NCBI GenBank assembly: GCA_029260475.1
Contig: JAJDDE010000194.1
Location: forward strand, 1-61,040
Length of the DNA: 61,040 nt
Reading direction: 5' to 3'
Source: Phycisphaerales bacterium
GTDB taxonomy: Bacteria; Planctomycetota; Phycisphaerae; Phycisphaerales; UBA1924
The translations under genes and the position numbers were made by a program. The notes under the pieces are model-generated. The model had not been told where the DNA came from. It worked only from the letters and a program-made list of their open reading frames with translations, and made no database searches. Shown here one piece after another: positions 25,257 through 35,782 of the stretch; the first letter of the stretch is position 1, and each line of letters opens with the position of its first letter.

Positions 25257-26102
25257 TCACTCCCCAGGGATATACGACACCACGCCCTCCCACGGGCTGC
25301 TAGCGGTCGCGTAGAGCTTCTTCTGGATGCGCCCCGCGAGGTACGATGCGCGACCGGCGCGGCAAGCGTCGCGCATCGCGCGGGCCATCAGCACGGGCTG
25401 CTGCGCGTGGGCGATCGCGGTGTTGAGCAGCACGCCGTCGGCGCCGAGCTCCATCGCGAAAGCGACGTCCGAGGCGCTGCCGACGCCCGCGTCCACGATC
25501 ACCGGGTACGTCGGATCGCCCTGCTTGAGACGCTCGATGGTGAGCACGATGTTGTTCGGGTTGAGCACACCCTGACCCGAGCCGATGGGCGAGCCGGCGG
25601 GCATCACGCTCGCGGCGCCCGCGTCCTTGAGCCGCGCCGCGACGATGGGGTCGTCGCTCGAGTAACAGAGCACTTCGAAGCCGTCCTTCACCAGCTCCTC
25701 GCACGCCTCGATGGTGCCGACGGGGTCGGGGAGCAGGGTCTTCTTGTCGCCCAGCACCTCGAGCTTCACCCAGTTCGCGCCCGGGTTACCGAGTTGGTCG
25801 AGCAGCTCGCGCCCCAGCCGGCTGACGCGCACCGCGTCCTCGGCGGTGAAGCAGCCCGCGGTGTTCGGGAGGATGGTGTAGCGGGCGGTATCGATCGCAT
25901 CGAGCAGCGACTCGCCCGCCTCGTTGTACAGACGCTCGCGCCGGACCGCGACGGTGATCGCCTCAGCGCCGCTGGCGTCCAGAGCCTCGGCCATCTGCTG
26001 GTTGTCCCGGTACTTGCCCGTGCCCACGACCAGACGGCTCATGAACTCGCGTTCCCTGATGCGGAGCGGGGCTTCGGAGGCAAGGGTCGCGGCCTGGGTC
26101 AT
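25257..26102 (-). CDS. thiG: Thiazole synthase
   Basis: A 281-residue ThiG, which builds the thiazole phosphate ring of thiamine from deoxyxylulose-5-phosphate, dehydroglycine and ThiS thiocarboxylate. Recognisable segments are [18 protein letters not shown] with the family's invariant basic residues, [38 protein letters not shown] and [16 protein letters not shown]. The catalytic Lys is in [14 protein letters not shown] precedes the ATG by nine bases. It lies 37 bases after thiS and is probably co-transcribed with it. Confidence 0.95.
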   Translation of the reverse strand: MTQAATLASEAPLRIREREFMSRLVVGTGKYRDNQQMAEALDASGAEAITVAVRRERLYNEAGESLLDAIDTARYTILPNTAGCFTAEDAVRVSRLGRELLDQLGNPGANWVKLEVLGDKKTLLPDPVGTIEACEELVKDGFEVLCYSSDDPIVAARLKDAGAASVMPAGSPIGSGQGVLNPNNIVLTIERLKQGDPTYPVIVDAGVGSASDVAFAMELGADGVLLNTAIAHAQQPVLMARAMRDACRAGRASYLAGRIQKKLYATASSPWEGVVSYIPGE

Positions 26103-26139
26103 CTCGGGGTCTCCTGAGGAATCGGTGGTTGCGTTTGGG

Positions 26140-26340
26140 TCATCCGCCGCCGACGAGGGTGACGAGTTCGACGGAGTCGCCGTCGGACAGCGCGTGCGTC
26201 TGGTGCTCGGCCTTGCGGACGAGGGCTCGGTTCACCTCTACCGCGCAGGGCTTGTCGGTGAGCCCGAGTTGCTCGAGGAGCGCACCGACGGTGGCCCCGT
26301 CGTCGAGGGTCCGTGTTTCGGCATTGACGGTGATCCGCAT
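26140..26340 (-). CDS. thiS: Sulfur carrier protein ThiS
   Basis: A 66-residue ubiquitin-like sulfur carrier ending in VTLVGGG. The terminal Gly-Gly is adenylated and thiolated before sulfur transfer to Thi[17 protein letters not shown] and AVEVNRALV are typical. It starts 31 bases after the ABC permease stop, yet has its own TACCAT box (26352-26347) exactly six bases before the ATG, so it can be read as a leaderless mRNA apart from the upstream operon. I find no TPP riboswitch in the short gap. Confidence 0.9.
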   Translation of the reverse strand: MRITVNAETRTLDDGATVGALLEQLGLTDKPCAVEVNRALVRKAEHQTHALSDGDSVELVTLVGGG

Positions 26341-26371
26341 GCCCGCATGGTACGCGCCGCGGAGCCGGGAT

Positions 26372-28195
26372 TCAGCGGGGGCGCTGTGTCTTGGCGGCCA
26401 GCCGCTTGGAGGCGATCCACGTGAAGAAGAGCCCGATGCAGACCGCCGCCAGGCACCAGAAACCGAGCATGATCGAGAACCCGACGGGCCCTATATCCGA
26501 GCCATCGGCGAGGGTGTACTCGTACGAGATCTGGGACGAGTTGTAATTCCCGTAGCCGCTGTAACCGCCGTAGCTGTAGCCCACGACGTCTCCGGAGAGC
26601 GCCGATGCGAGCAGCGCGAAGGGGTTGGTGACGAAAAACAGATCCTGTAAGAGCGAGTCGTACATGAAGATGCCGAGAATCCCGAGAACCATCGGCACGC
26701 CCGCCCAGACGCCGATCCACAACGCGATGTTGGCGACCATCGCCATGCTGTTCCTGCGGAAGAGCACGGAGAAGAGGACGCCCGAACCACCGAGCATCGC
26801 CGCGACGCCGACGCCGAGGCACATGGTGTGCAGGATGATCAGCGGCGAGATGATGTCATCGCCCCTGAAGAAGCCCACCATGCTGTAGATCACGGTGTGC
26901 AGCGTGACAAACTGCAGGATGAGCATCGGCATCGGGAAGGCGCCAAGGAGTTTCCCGAAGAGGATGGACCACGCGCTCATCGGTGTCGAGAGCAGCACGT
27001 CGAGCGTCCGCGCTTCTCGCTCGCCCGCGACCGAGCCGGTCGTCGCGTTCAGCGGGGTCAGGCAGGAGATGAAGAAGCAGATAAAAATGAGCGAGTAGTG
27101 CATCTCCTGGGCGGTGGGGTCCGCCTGGGTGTAGAGGTAGATCAACGCCCCCGCGCCAATGAAGACCCCGACGATCTTGAAGGTGCGCGCACCCTTGAAG
27201 AGCGGCTGGCGGAGTTCGCGCCACGCAACGGGGTTGCCGAAGACGGTTCGGGAACGCTTCCGCCCCTTCCTGACCGCTGCCTTCCGTTGCGCCCGCTTCG
27301 AGCGCGTGACACGCTGCTTGACCTTGCCGACGGCTTCCAGACGAAGCCGTGCGGCGGTCATCGACATGATGATCCACGACAGCAGCAGGCACCAGGCGCT
27401 CGAGACCACCCACGTGCTGCCCTCGAACGGCATCAGCCCGCCGGGCATGGGGCTCTGTTCGTCGATGGACAGCAGCACGAGGGCCCCGATGGGGCTGAGG
27501 TGCAGCGCGATCCCGAGCAGCCACATCATGAGTGTTTGCGACCAATCGCTGAACCCGCCGATGAACGCCGGGACAAAGGGGATGACGCTGAGCGTGATCG
27601 TGGCAGCGACCGCCGAGGTCATGGCGCTCCAGGCTTTTTTGACCCGCAGCGAGAACCAGGTCGCGATGACCGTCGCGAAGATCGCTTGGCAGATCGTCAC
27701 AAGCGTGAACGCGAAGACGTTCTGCAGGCTCAGACCGCCGAACGTGCGGGAGGCGAGCAGGATGGGGAGCGTGATGAGCGAGAGGATCAGGACCTGCATC
27801 ACGCGGCTGCTGACCTTGCTTGCGACGATCGTCCACGCGTTCATCGGGGTCGAGAGGATCGACTCCATAGTGCGACCCTGCTTCTCCTCGAGCATCGTGC
27901 CCGAGCCCAGGGCCGCCGCGATGATGGGCAGCGCCGTCGCCATGATCCATCCCACGCTGAGCGCGATGGCCGGGGCGATGAGGCCGTACGCCCGGATGCG
28001 GGCGGCGCCGACCTCGTACGTCACCTCGCCATCCATGTAGGAGCGGAGGATGATCCAGAGGAAGAACGCCAGCAGCAGACCCGTCGCGAAGCGCGCCCAG
28101 TGCGTGAACGAGCGGCGCCCGGAGACAAGCATCTCCTTGAAGAAGATCGGCCCGAAGAAGGCGCGGGGATCGAGGGCGTGGAGAAGATGCTTCAT
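26372..28195 (-). CDS. ABC-2-type transporter permease, internally duplicated
   Basis: A 607-residue membrane protein made of two related permease halves joined by a basic linker (RVTRSKRAQRKAAVRKGRKR). Each half carries the same cytoplasmic motif: MESILSTPMNAWTIVASK in the first and LDVLLSTPMSAWSILFGK in the second. Each has about six predicted helices. This makes it a fused dimer, the partner of the ATPase encoded just upstream (4-base gap). It ends the vWA/MoxR gene train. The ABC-2 group exports drugs, polysaccharides or lipids, or supports gliding; the cargo is unknown. Confidence 0.85.
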   Translation of the reverse strand: MKHLLHALDPRAFFGPIFFKEMLVSGRRSFTHWARFATGLLLAFFLWIILRSYMDGEVTYEVGAARIRAYGLIAPAIALSVGWIMATALPIIAAALGSGTMLEEKQGRTMESILSTPMNAWTIVASKVSSRVMQVLILSLITLPILLASRTFGGLSLQNVFAFTLVTICQAIFATVIATWFSLRVKKAWSAMTSAVAATITLSVIPFVPAFIGGFSDWSQTLMMWLLGIALHLSPIGALVLLSIDEQSPMPGGLMPFEGSTWVVSSAWCLLLSWIIMSMTAARLRLEAVGKVKQRVTRSKRAQRKAAVRKGRKRSRTVFGNPVAWRELRQPLFKGARTFKIVGVFIGAGALIYLYTQADPTAQEMHYSLIFICFFISCLTPLNATTGSVAGEREARTLDVLLSTPMSAWSILFGKLLGAFPMPMLILQFVTLHTVIYSMVGFFRGDDIISPLIILHTMCLGVGVAAMLGGSGVLFSVLFRRNSMAMVANIALWIGVWAGVPMVLGILGIFMYDSLLQDLFFVTNPFALLASALSGDVVGYSYGGYSGYGNYNSSQISYEYTLADGSDIGPVGFSIMLGFWCLAAVCIGLFFTWIASKRLAAKTQRPR

Positions 28196-28199
28196 CGGG

Positions 28200-29153
28200 T
28201 CACTGCACCTGGCCCTTGGTGATCCGCAGGAAGACGTCCTCGAGCTTCACGCTCCGCGGCGTGAACGCGTTGATCCGGAACCCATCGTTCACGAGGCGCT
28301 CGAGGATGAAGTGGTGCCCGTGCTTGCCCGGCGCGAGCTCGACGAGGACCTCGCGCTCGGACTCCACCTCGCCCTCGCCCTCGTCCTCGACCGTGGCGCT
28401 GGCGACCCGCTCGTCCTCGCTAAGAACGCTGGCGGCGCGTACGGCGTCCGCTTCCAACCGGATCGCGATGCGCTCGCCCGCCCCGGACTCCGCGATGGCC
28501 TGCTCGGTCGTGCCAGCGAAGAGCAGCTTTCCCCTTTCGATGATTCCGATGCTCGAACACATCTCGTGCAGCTCGGACAGGATGTGGCTGCTGACGATGA
28601 TCGTCTTGCCCATGCGTTGCAGTTCCATGAGCAACGAGCGCATCTCGATGCGGGCCCGCGGGTCGAGGCCGCTGGCGGGCTCGTCGAGGAGCAGGACCTT
28701 CGGGTCATGAACGAGCACGCGCGCCACACCCAGGCGCTGCTGCATGCCGCGGGAGAGCCCGGAGACCATCTCGTGCTTCTTCTCGGTGAGGTCCGTGAGC
28801 TCGAGCACGCCGTCGATGAGTGACGATCGCTTGGGGCGGGCGACCCCGAAGGCGGCGCAGAAGAACTGGAGGTACTCGTGGACCGTGAGGTCGTCGTAGA
28901 CGCCCAGGAAGTCCGGCATGAACCCGACGATCTTGCGGATCTTCTCCGGGTGCTTGCGGACCGACAGCCCGTCCACGCTCGCCTCGCCCGCGTCGGCGCG
29001 GAGCAGGCACGCGAGCACCTTCATGGTCGTGCTCTTGCCGGCGCCGTTGGGACCGATGTAGCCGAAGACCTGCCCCCGCTCGAGCTCGAGCGAGAGGTTG
29101 TCGAGCGCGAGGAGGTCGCCGTAACGGACGCTGACGTTCTGGAGGCTGATCAC
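28200..29153 (-). CDS. ABC transporter ATP-binding protein
   Basis: A 317-residue ABC ATPase of the CcmA/NatA type. Walker A is GPNGAGKST, the signature is VSGLSRGMQQR, Walker B is VLLLDEPASGLDP, and the H-loop is in VSSHILSE. A ~90-residue C-terminal extension (Glu-rich, VEDEGEGEVESER) follows the core, as is common in ABC-2 systems. GTG 29153 overlaps the TGA of the preceding gene as GTGA, so translation is coupled. It supplies energy for the duplicated permease. Confidence 0.9.
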   Translation of the reverse strand: MISLQNVSVRYGDLLALDNLSLELERGQVFGYIGPNGAGKSTTMKVLACLLRADAGEASVDGLSVRKHPEKIRKIVGFMPDFLGVYDDLTVHEYLQFFCAAFGVARPKRSSLIDGVLELTDLTEKKHEMVSGLSRGMQQRLGVARVLVHDPKVLLLDEPASGLDPRARIEMRSLLMELQRMGKTIIVSSHILSELHEMCSSIGIIERGKLLFAGTTEQAIAESGAGERIAIRLEADAVRAASVLSEDERVASATVEDEGEGEVESEREVLVELAPGKHGHHFILERLVNDGFRINAFTPRSVKLEDVFLRITKGQVQ

Positions 29154-31123
29154 GGGCTGGTGGTCCTTTGCAGTGCGTCGATGACGGCTCGCGAGTCGTC
29201 GTCGAGCTCGATGGGGATACGGGCGTGATGCAGGCGCGAGCCGACCACCGCACCGCTCGGTGCGCCGGGGATCGCGGGCCCCTCCGCGAAGTCCACCGAC
29301 ACGTGGGCATAGGCATACCGGCCCGAGTCGATCCACGCCTGGATCGCGGGTTCCCGGTTCTCATACGCAGCGGCGCCGAAAGCATCGCGTGCGAAGTGCG
29401 TTCCCGGCTCGATGGCACCGAAGCGGCACGGCACCTCGAACTCGACAGATGGCGGGCCGTTCCGATGAGATGCGCTGATCGAGCCCAGGTGAACGCCCTG
29501 ATTCGTCCAGATCGCGGCGGTCTGCATGTGGAACGGACGATCCGCTGAGATAACCAGCGTGGGCTCACCGTCATCATTGAGCCGTAGTCGTACGTCGACG
29601 GGCGCTCCGCTCGCGAACGACTCCTGCACGCTGGCGAGTGAGCGCGGGCGCATCACCGAAGGTGCCACCACCGCGCCGTCCCCCACGCGCGTCGCGGGCG
29701 TGCTGAATCCATGCCCCGCGAACTTGCCCTCGAGCCGGTGCTGCCACACGCCGGCGATCTGGTCGGCCGGCTCAAACCGCGCCGTGTGCCGGCCCGACGA
29801 GAAGATGGTGATCACGCGGTCCGTGCGCCCCGTGCCATCGGGCGCGATGTCCGTGATCTCCACCACGCCCGCTTGGGGCATTCCCGACGTCACGAGCATC
29901 GGTGCGAAGATACCCAGGACGCTGGCGAGCCCGATCCACCCCAGCGCACTCGCCCACGAGCGGTGCAGCAGTTTGCGGCGTTTGAGAATGAACCGGTCCA
30001 CCGGGCCCATGCACACCGCCAGCAGGCCGACGAAGGCGAAGAGCCACCACACCGGGGGCGGTTGGACCTCGTCGAATCGCGCGACCGTCGTGTTGACCAG
30101 GTCGTCGCCCGGCTCGACCTCCGAAACGTACCCGTAGTACCCGCTTCTGTTCTCGGGCGCGGGCGGGGCGTCGAACATCGCCAGCCAGAGCTCCATGCGA
30201 TCCGCCGCATCTTGGGCCGAATCGGCCGGCTGGACCGGGAGGAGACTCACGAGGCCGAGCCCCAGCGGCCAACGCGATCGTTCAAGCGTATCGAGGGTGT
30301 TGGCTCGCACCGGCCGAGCGGTGACGGGCGATTGGGCTGGCCGGAAATCGCGATCGAGATAGGTGTCGTCCCCGATCAGGACCAGATCGCCGCCGTCGCG
30401 GACCCACTCGAGAATCGCGTCCCGCTGAGACCCCGAGATGCTCGGGAGCGTCTGGGTGTGCAGCACGAGGGTGCGCACGGATTCGAGGAGGCGCGATTCG
30501 GTCGGCAGTCGATCGCTGGAGATCTCGCTGTGAACCAGTGAGGCCCATCGTACGAGGACCTCCGACGTTTCCCTCTGGTAGACCGCATCGCGATCGTTCT
30601 GGATGCTTTGACTCGAGACCTGGTACGAATCCGGGATGGCGTACGTCGGGGACGCGGGACCGTTCACGAAGAGCGTGAACGCGTTCCGCCCGTTCGTGTT
30701 CTCGATGCCGATGACCGGCACGTCGGACCCTCGCGGCGGGGAACTCCATCGCCCGATCGTCCGCCCGCCCTGCGACTTGAGCGTCACGCTGACCCGCCAA
30801 CTCACGGACCATCCGTACTCGTTCACACCGAGTTGCACACGGACCGGCACCTCGTACAGCGTGGAGGACGAGGGCGTTGACGCGAAGGGACGCACGCCCC
30901 GGAAGACGGTCCTCCCACCCGTCGCGATGTCAACGACGATGGTGCCGCCGACGGGTTCGTCGCCGCCTTCGATGAGCACGCGGACGGGCGCCCATGCGCC
31001 CGATGGCAGGACATCGTTCCAGCCCGCCGAGACCTCGCCGATGCGCGGGCCCTGCGCTCGCGCAACGCCCATCGAGCAGAGCACCGCCACAGCGAAGACC
31101 AACCATCGTGGCGTGACAGACAT
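29150..31123 (-). CDS. Exported membrane-anchored protein with GATase-like domain
   Basis: A 657-residue protein with a signal peptide (MSVTPRWLVFAVAVLCSMGVARAQ), a beta-rich extracytoplasmic part, then a glutamine-amidotransferase-like fold segment (VLHTQTLPSISGSQRDAILE then DLVLIGDD). Two transmembrane helices follow around residues 330-390 (WWLFAFVGLLAVCMGP and ALGWIGLASVLGIFAPML), then a second extracytoplasmic domain. I do not recognise a named family. It lies between the vWA gene (five bases) and the ABC ATPase gene (4-base overlap), so it is likely a structural partner of this system. Start ATG 31123 chosen by the signal peptide. Confidence 0.65.
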   Translation of the reverse strand: MSVTPRWLVFAVAVLCSMGVARAQGPRIGEVSAGWNDVLPSGAWAPVRVLIEGGDEPVGGTIVVDIATGGRTVFRGVRPFASTPSSSTLYEVPVRVQLGVNEYGWSVSWRVSVTLKSQGGRTIGRWSSPPRGSDVPVIGIENTNGRNAFTLFVNGPASPTYAIPDSYQVSSQSIQNDRDAVYQRETSEVLVRWASLVHSEISSDRLPTESRLLESVRTLVLHTQTLPSISGSQRDAILEWVRDGGDLVLIGDDTYLDRDFRPAQSPVTARPVRANTLDTLERSRWPLGLGLVSLLPVQPADSAQDAADRMELWLAMFDAPPAPENRSGYYGYVSEVEPGDDLVNTTVARFDEVQPPPVWWLFAFVGLLAVCMGPVDRFILKRRKLLHRSWASALGWIGLASVLGIFAPMLVTSGMPQAGVVEITDIAPDGTGRTDRVITIFSSGRHTARFEPADQIAGVWQHRLEGKFAGHGFSTPATRVGDGAVVAPSVMRPRSLASVQESFASGAPVDVRLRLNDDGEPTLVISADRPFHMQTAAIWTNQGVHLGSISASHRNGPPSVEFEVPCRFGAIEPGTHFARDAFGAAAYENREPAIQAWIDSGRYAYAHVSVDFAEGPAIPGAPSGAVVGSRLHHARIPIELDDDSRAVIDALQRTTSP

Positions 31124-31128
31124 AGGCG

Positions 31129-33204
31129 CTAGATCCTCACCTTCTGGTTGTACACGTACCACTCCACCATCACCACGACAAGACCGAGCAGCACGAGCAG
31201 CGGCCACAGCGGCGTCGAGCCGTCCGCGCCGTCGTCCGCACGGTTGCTGGTGATCACCTCGGCCCGGGAGAGGTCGAGCGTCTGGTTGCTCGCGAGTTCG
31301 GACTCCACGCTGTCCTGCATGGACGCCGCGATCAGCCGCACCGCGCGACCGTTGACCACCGCGTCCTGCGCCCCGGGTTCCCCCTCCCATGACAGCGTGT
31401 GGACGCCCGATCGCTCGATGGGGCCGACGACGACCGAGCCGTCGGGGCCGGGCCGGAGCGTGACGCGCTCGCCGTCGGGCGTCGTGTGGCGCACGCTGGT
31501 CACGCCCACGGGCACCGTCGTGCGCACGACCTCGCCGGGCCTCGCGACGGGCGAGGCGAGCTCGGAGAGGTCGTCGCCCAGGTACCGCACCGCCTGGGCG
31601 ATAAAGAGCGGGAACGTCCACTCGCGGGGCCAGGTGCTGCTCAGCACATCGAAGCCGACCACGAGCGCGCGCGTGCCGGCGCGATCGATCTCGAAGAGCA
31701 GCGGACCCTCGCTGCCGGTGCCGAGCACGACCGCGTCATCGCCCGCTTCCAGCAGCGGCGGGCCCAGGATACGCGTCGGGTCGAAGTCCACATACCGCAG
31801 CGCCGGGTGGTCGCGCTGCCAACGGATCATCGCTCCGACGTTGTCCCCGCCCCCGGCGCGTTTCACGGTGATCGCACCACCGGGCGGAACGGCGCCGAGG
31901 CAGAGGAACCGGCCCACGGGTGGGCCATCGGGCAGCTCGTCCGCGCCGGGCCACTCGGTGATCACGTACACCTCGTGCGAGCGGGACGGGTCCTTGAGCT
32001 CCGCCGCGAACTCCTCGGGGGTCATGCTGTCCAGGCTGGCCAGCGGCATGTGCGTCAGCGCGTTGCGCACGAAGACGCCCGGCGAGCCGACCATCGCAAC
32101 AGACATGCGCCGGGCCGGCGCGAGCGTCGCCCACGCGACGTTGTCCGCCTCCAGCGCGTCGGCCTGCCCCTCGGGGATGATCAGGGCCGCCGAGAGCACC
32201 GCGGCGTCCGAACGCTCGAGCTTGAAGACCACGCCGCCGGTGCCCGGTTCGCCCTCGCTGTTCCTCGGCGGGAGGGTGATACGCCGGACGCGCGCGCCGA
32301 CTCCGTCGATGCCGAACTCGACGTCGATCTCGCGCTGCTGCGTGTCGGTGCTCTGGATGGCGACGAAGACCTCGATCTCGCTGGGCCGCTCGAAGACGCG
32401 CTGCGCCTGCATGGAGGTGATCGCCAGGTTCGGGGCGTTGTCGGTGCCGACGCGCCGGTAGTCGATCGTCAGACCGCCCGGGAGCTGCGCCGAGGCGCTG
32501 TCGGCGAGCCCGCCGTCGGACCAGAGGATGATCGGCACACCTTCAACGGTCGTGAACGCATCACCCTCGCCCGAGATTGTCTTGCTGGCTGCGTAAGGCT
32601 CGGCGGTCTTCGCAGCCGGTTCGATCCGCGTCGTGGACTCGCCCGGGTCGATCGCCTGGATCGCCTCGCGCAACAGCGCCTTGCTGCTGGTGAAGGGCTG
32701 CACCACCTCCGCGCCGCCGTCGAACGCGATCACCATCGCCTCATCAGCGCTCGAACCGCCGAAGAGAGCACCCAGTGCTCCGGTGCCCCCCCCGCTGCTC
32801 ATCGACTCCACGAACGCCAGCGCCTCGCGCTTGGCGTGCGCCAGGCGTGTCTCAGGGTCGCCGTTCGGGTCCTTCTCATCGAGCGCGCCCATGCTCGCCG
32901 AGCGGTCGATCATGATGATCGAACGGGGCGGGGGCGGGAGCGCCGAGTCCAGCACCGGCTGCGCGAGCGCGAAGAGCACCAGCGCCAGCACGATCAACTG
33001 CATCAGCAGCAGGATGTTCTTCCGCAGCTTCTGGAAGGGCGCGTTGGCCTGGAGGTCCTCGATGGACTTCTTCCAGAGCAGCGTCGTGGAGACGTCCATG
33101 CTGCGCCGGCGCAGCTTGAGGAAGTACAGGAGCACGAGCGTGGGGATCGCGATCATCGCCGCGATGCCGCCGAGCCACGGGCTGAGGAAGGTGGGCCAAC
33201 TCAC
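31129..33204 (-). CDS. BatA/vWA-domain membrane protein
   Basis: A 691-residue protein. The N-terminal ~90 residues match the BatA region: IPTLVLLYFLKLRRRSMDVS, the LWKKSIEDL motif, then a second helix (LLMQLIVLALVLFALAQPVL). A von Willebrand A domain follows with the metal site in MIDRSASMG and GTGAL-type loops. A long beta-rich part and a C-terminal helix (LLVLLGLVVVMVEWYVYN) complete it. Bat proteins with MoxR and DUF58 partners form aerotolerance/envelope-stress operons in Bacteroidetes and spirochaetes. It overlaps the DUF58 gene by 4 bases. Confidence 0.85.
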   Translation of the reverse strand: MSWPTFLSPWLGGIAAMIAIPTLVLLYFLKLRRRSMDVSTTLLWKKSIEDLQANAPFQKLRKNILLLMQLIVLALVLFALAQPVLDSALPPPPRSIIMIDRSASMGALDEKDPNGDPETRLAHAKREALAFVESMSSGGGTGALGALFGGSSADEAMVIAFDGGAEVVQPFTSSKALLREAIQAIDPGESTTRIEPAAKTAEPYAASKTISGEGDAFTTVEGVPIILWSDGGLADSASAQLPGGLTIDYRRVGTDNAPNLAITSMQAQRVFERPSEIEVFVAIQSTDTQQREIDVEFGIDGVGARVRRITLPPRNSEGEPGTGGVVFKLERSDAAVLSAALIIPEGQADALEADNVAWATLAPARRMSVAMVGSPGVFVRNALTHMPLASLDSMTPEEFAAELKDPSRSHEVYVITEWPGADELPDGPPVGRFLCLGAVPPGGAITVKRAGGGDNVGAMIRWQRDHPALRYVDFDPTRILGPPLLEAGDDAVVLGTGSEGPLLFEIDRAGTRALVVGFDVLSSTWPREWTFPLFIAQAVRYLGDDLSELASPVARPGEVVRTTVPVGVTSVRHTTPDGERVTLRPGPDGSVVVGPIERSGVHTLSWEGEPGAQDAVVNGRAVRLIAASMQDSVESELASNQTLDLSRAEVITSNRADDGADGSTPLWPLLVLLGLVVVMVEWYVYNQKVRI

Positions 33205-34160
33205 CGGACAACCCCCCTCGCGCGCAGATACTCGAGCATCAGCGTCTCGATGGGTGTATCGCTCGGCAGCGTCATGTGCGTGATCTCACGCCTCGCGCAA
33301 AACATCCGCAGCTGATCGCAGTACGCGCCGAGGTTCGCTTTGTACCGCTTGAGCAGCGGCGCGGAGATGGTCACCTCCGCGACGTCCCCGTCTTCCACGT
33401 CCTTCAGTCGCAAGTCGCCCCCCACCTTCGGATCGAGTTCCTCAGGCGACAGCACCTGGATCACCACAAGGTCGTACCCGCGACCGACGAGGTACCGCAG
33501 CCCCTGCTCGTACCCCTCCTTGAAGAAGCAGTCCGAGAGCAGCACCATCACGCCCTTGCCGCGACGCGAGAGGGCGACGCGTTTGGCGGCCTCGGTGAAG
33601 CGCGAGCCGCCCGAGGGCGTGAGCGAACAGATGAAGCGGCCCATGTCGTGGACACGCCGGCGCCCGCGCAGGTCGCGGAGCGAGGCGGTGACCTCGCCGA
33701 TGCGCGACGGACCATCCTGTTCTTCGACAGGGATCGGGTCGTCGCCGAAGCCGGTGATCGCGACGCGGTTCAGGTTCACGAGCCCCACATACCCCAGGGC
33801 CGCGGCGACCTTCTGACAGAAGAGGAACTTGGAGGGGTCGCCGCAATCGGCGGAGGCGGAGGTGTCGATGAGCACGTGCAGCGAGAGGTCCTCCTCCTCC
33901 ATGAAGAGCTTGAGGAAGAGCCGATCGAGGCGCCCGAAGATGTTCCAGTCGATAAAGCGTGTGTCGTCACCCCGGACGTAGGGGCGGTGGTCGGCGAACT
34001 CGACGGACTCGCCCCGCTTCTTCGACCGCCGCTCGCCCTTCATCTTGCCGGCGAACATCTTCTTCGACGCGAGGTCGATGGACGACAGCTTCGCGACGAG
34101 GTTGCCTGTGAGCAGGTCGTCGAGGGACTCGGGCCGCTTTGGGGTGGTGGTTGGTAGCAT
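33201..34160 (-). CDS. DUF58 domain protein
   Basis: A 319-residue cytoplasmic DUF58 protein. The family signature RPYVRGDDTRFIDWN (about residues 60-74) is exact, and a degenerate vWA fold follows (LIDTSASAD, then MVLLSDCFF). DUF58 proteins are standard partners of MoxR ATPases and link them to vWA membrane proteins. Its ATG shares one base with the stop codon of the GxxExxY gene (TAATG), so it is now translationally coupled to that gene rather than to moxR. No independent ribosome-binding site is visible. Confidence 0.9.
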   Translation of the reverse strand: MLPTTTPKRPESLDDLLTGNLVAKLSSIDLASKKMFAGKMKGERRSKKRGESVEFADHRPYVRGDDTRFIDWNIFGRLDRLFLKLFMEEEDLSLHVLIDTSASADCGDPSKFLFCQKVAAALGYVGLVNLNRVAITGFGDDPIPVEEQDGPSRIGEVTASLRDLRGRRRVHDMGRFICSLTPSGGSRFTEAAKRVALSRRGKGVMVLLSDCFFKEGYEQGLRYLVGRGYDLVVIQVLSPEELDPKVGGDLRLKDVEDGDVAEVTISAPLLKRYKANLGAYCDQLRMFCARREITHMTLPSDTPIETLMLEYLRARGVVR

Positions 34161-34633
34161 TATTGGGGAGTACGCAGAACTGCGGAGTTGGCGGAGTGCG
34201 TAGAGGGGGAACCGGTGGGATCGAACAGAGAACTGTGCTGGTTGAGGCGGCGATACACCCCATCGCGGAGAGATAGGGTGTCAAAATTCAGGAGCAATCC
34301 GAGGGGGAGGTCGGCCGCGCGGAGATAACCAGTGAGTTGAGCGAGGTGGTGATCAGAGACTGATTCGATGGACTTCAACTCCACGACGACGAGATCCGCG
34401 ACCACCAGATCGAACACTTGATCGCCGATCCGTCGCCCCTCGTACAGCACGGTCACACGTCGCTGCCGATCGAACGCCATGCTGGCCTCTTGAAGCTCGA
34501 TATCCAGAGCACGCTCGTACAACACCTCCGCCAACCCGGGCCCCAATTCCCGATGCACACGAAAAGCGCAACCGAGGACCGCCTCGGTCACCCTCTTCCA
34601 AGAATTCGGGATCTCAACACTCTTCTTCTTCAT
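34160..34633 (-). CDS. GxxExxY protein (PD-(D/E)XK nuclease-like)
   Basis: A 157-residue protein with the naming motif at Gly33-Glu36-Tyr39 (GPGLAEVLYERAL) and the nuclease-like core FDLVVADLVVVELKS (Asp, then Glu-x-Lys). The family is widespread, often multi-copy and of unknown function; its fold is related to PD-(D/E)XK nucleases. It fills the gap between moxR and the DUF58 gene, is bounded by inverted repeats, and its own C-terminal residues (after NQHSSLFDPTG) are encoded by the left repeat. Base composition is visibly less GC-rich than in the neighbours, which supports acquisition. Confidence 0.85.
   Translation of the reverse strand: MKKKSVEIPNSWKRVTEAVLGCAFRVHRELGPGLAEVLYERALDIELQEASMAFDRQRRVTVLYEGRRIGDQVFDLVVADLVVVELKSIESVSDHHLAQLTGYLRAADLPLGLLLNFDTLSLRDGVYRRLNQHSSLFDPTGSPSTHSANSAVLRTPQ
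34170..34205. repeat. Left inverted repeat of GxxExxY cassette
   Basis: About 36 bases beginning GTACGCAGAACTGC. It pairs with the reverse complement of 34635-34671: the first 14 bases are identical, followed by GAGTT, GAGTGCG and AGAG blocks with few changes. It encodes the end of the GxxExxY protein and lies just upstream of the DUF58 start. Confidence 0.75.
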
Positions 34634-34634
34634 A

Positions 34635-34671
34635 CTCTGCGCACTCTCCAGAACTCTGCAGTTCTGCGTAC
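34635..34671. repeat. Right inverted repeat of GxxExxY cassette
   Basis: The inverted partner of 34170-34205. Read on the minus strand it begins GTACGCAGAACTGC, as the left copy does on the plus strand. It occupies the six bases after the moxR stop up to the GxxExxY ATG, so it must contain any ribosome-binding site that gene uses (GGAGAG is present). Confidence 0.75.
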
Positions 34672-34677
34672 CTCTCT

Positions 34678-35709
<1,032 letters not shown>

Positions 35710-35782
35710 ATCGGTGTCCTCTTTGGGGATGCGCGTGCGTGGGTGTCAGGGGGACCGGGTTTGAGTGGTTGTGGAGGGGTCG

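Larger units (their letters stand above)
34170..34671. mobile_element. Putative inverted-repeat-bounded GxxExxY cassette
   Basis: A roughly 500-base unit: one ORF between ~36-base inverted repeats, placed exactly in the moxR-DUF58 junction. No transposase is encoded. No clear target duplication is visible: the outer flanks are CATTATTGG on the left and CTCTCTTTAGG on the right. It could be a small non-autonomous element or a nuclease-carrying repeat; calling it mobile is an inference. Confidence 0.45.

Noticed and set aside
26341-26371. A possible TPP riboswitch before thiS
   Set aside because: Only 31 bases separate thiS from the permease stop, and no conserved TPP aptamer element is visible.
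26828-28222. A 464-codon plus-strand frame opposite the ABC permease
   Set aside because: Composition is charged and Arg/Asp-rich with no domains; the opposite strand encodes membrane helices and paired permease motifs.
31399-33315. A 638-codon plus-strand frame opposite the BatA/vWA gene
   Set aside because: A shadow frame with no recognisable motif; the minus strand has the BatA and MIDAS motifs and overlaps its neighbours by 4 bases.
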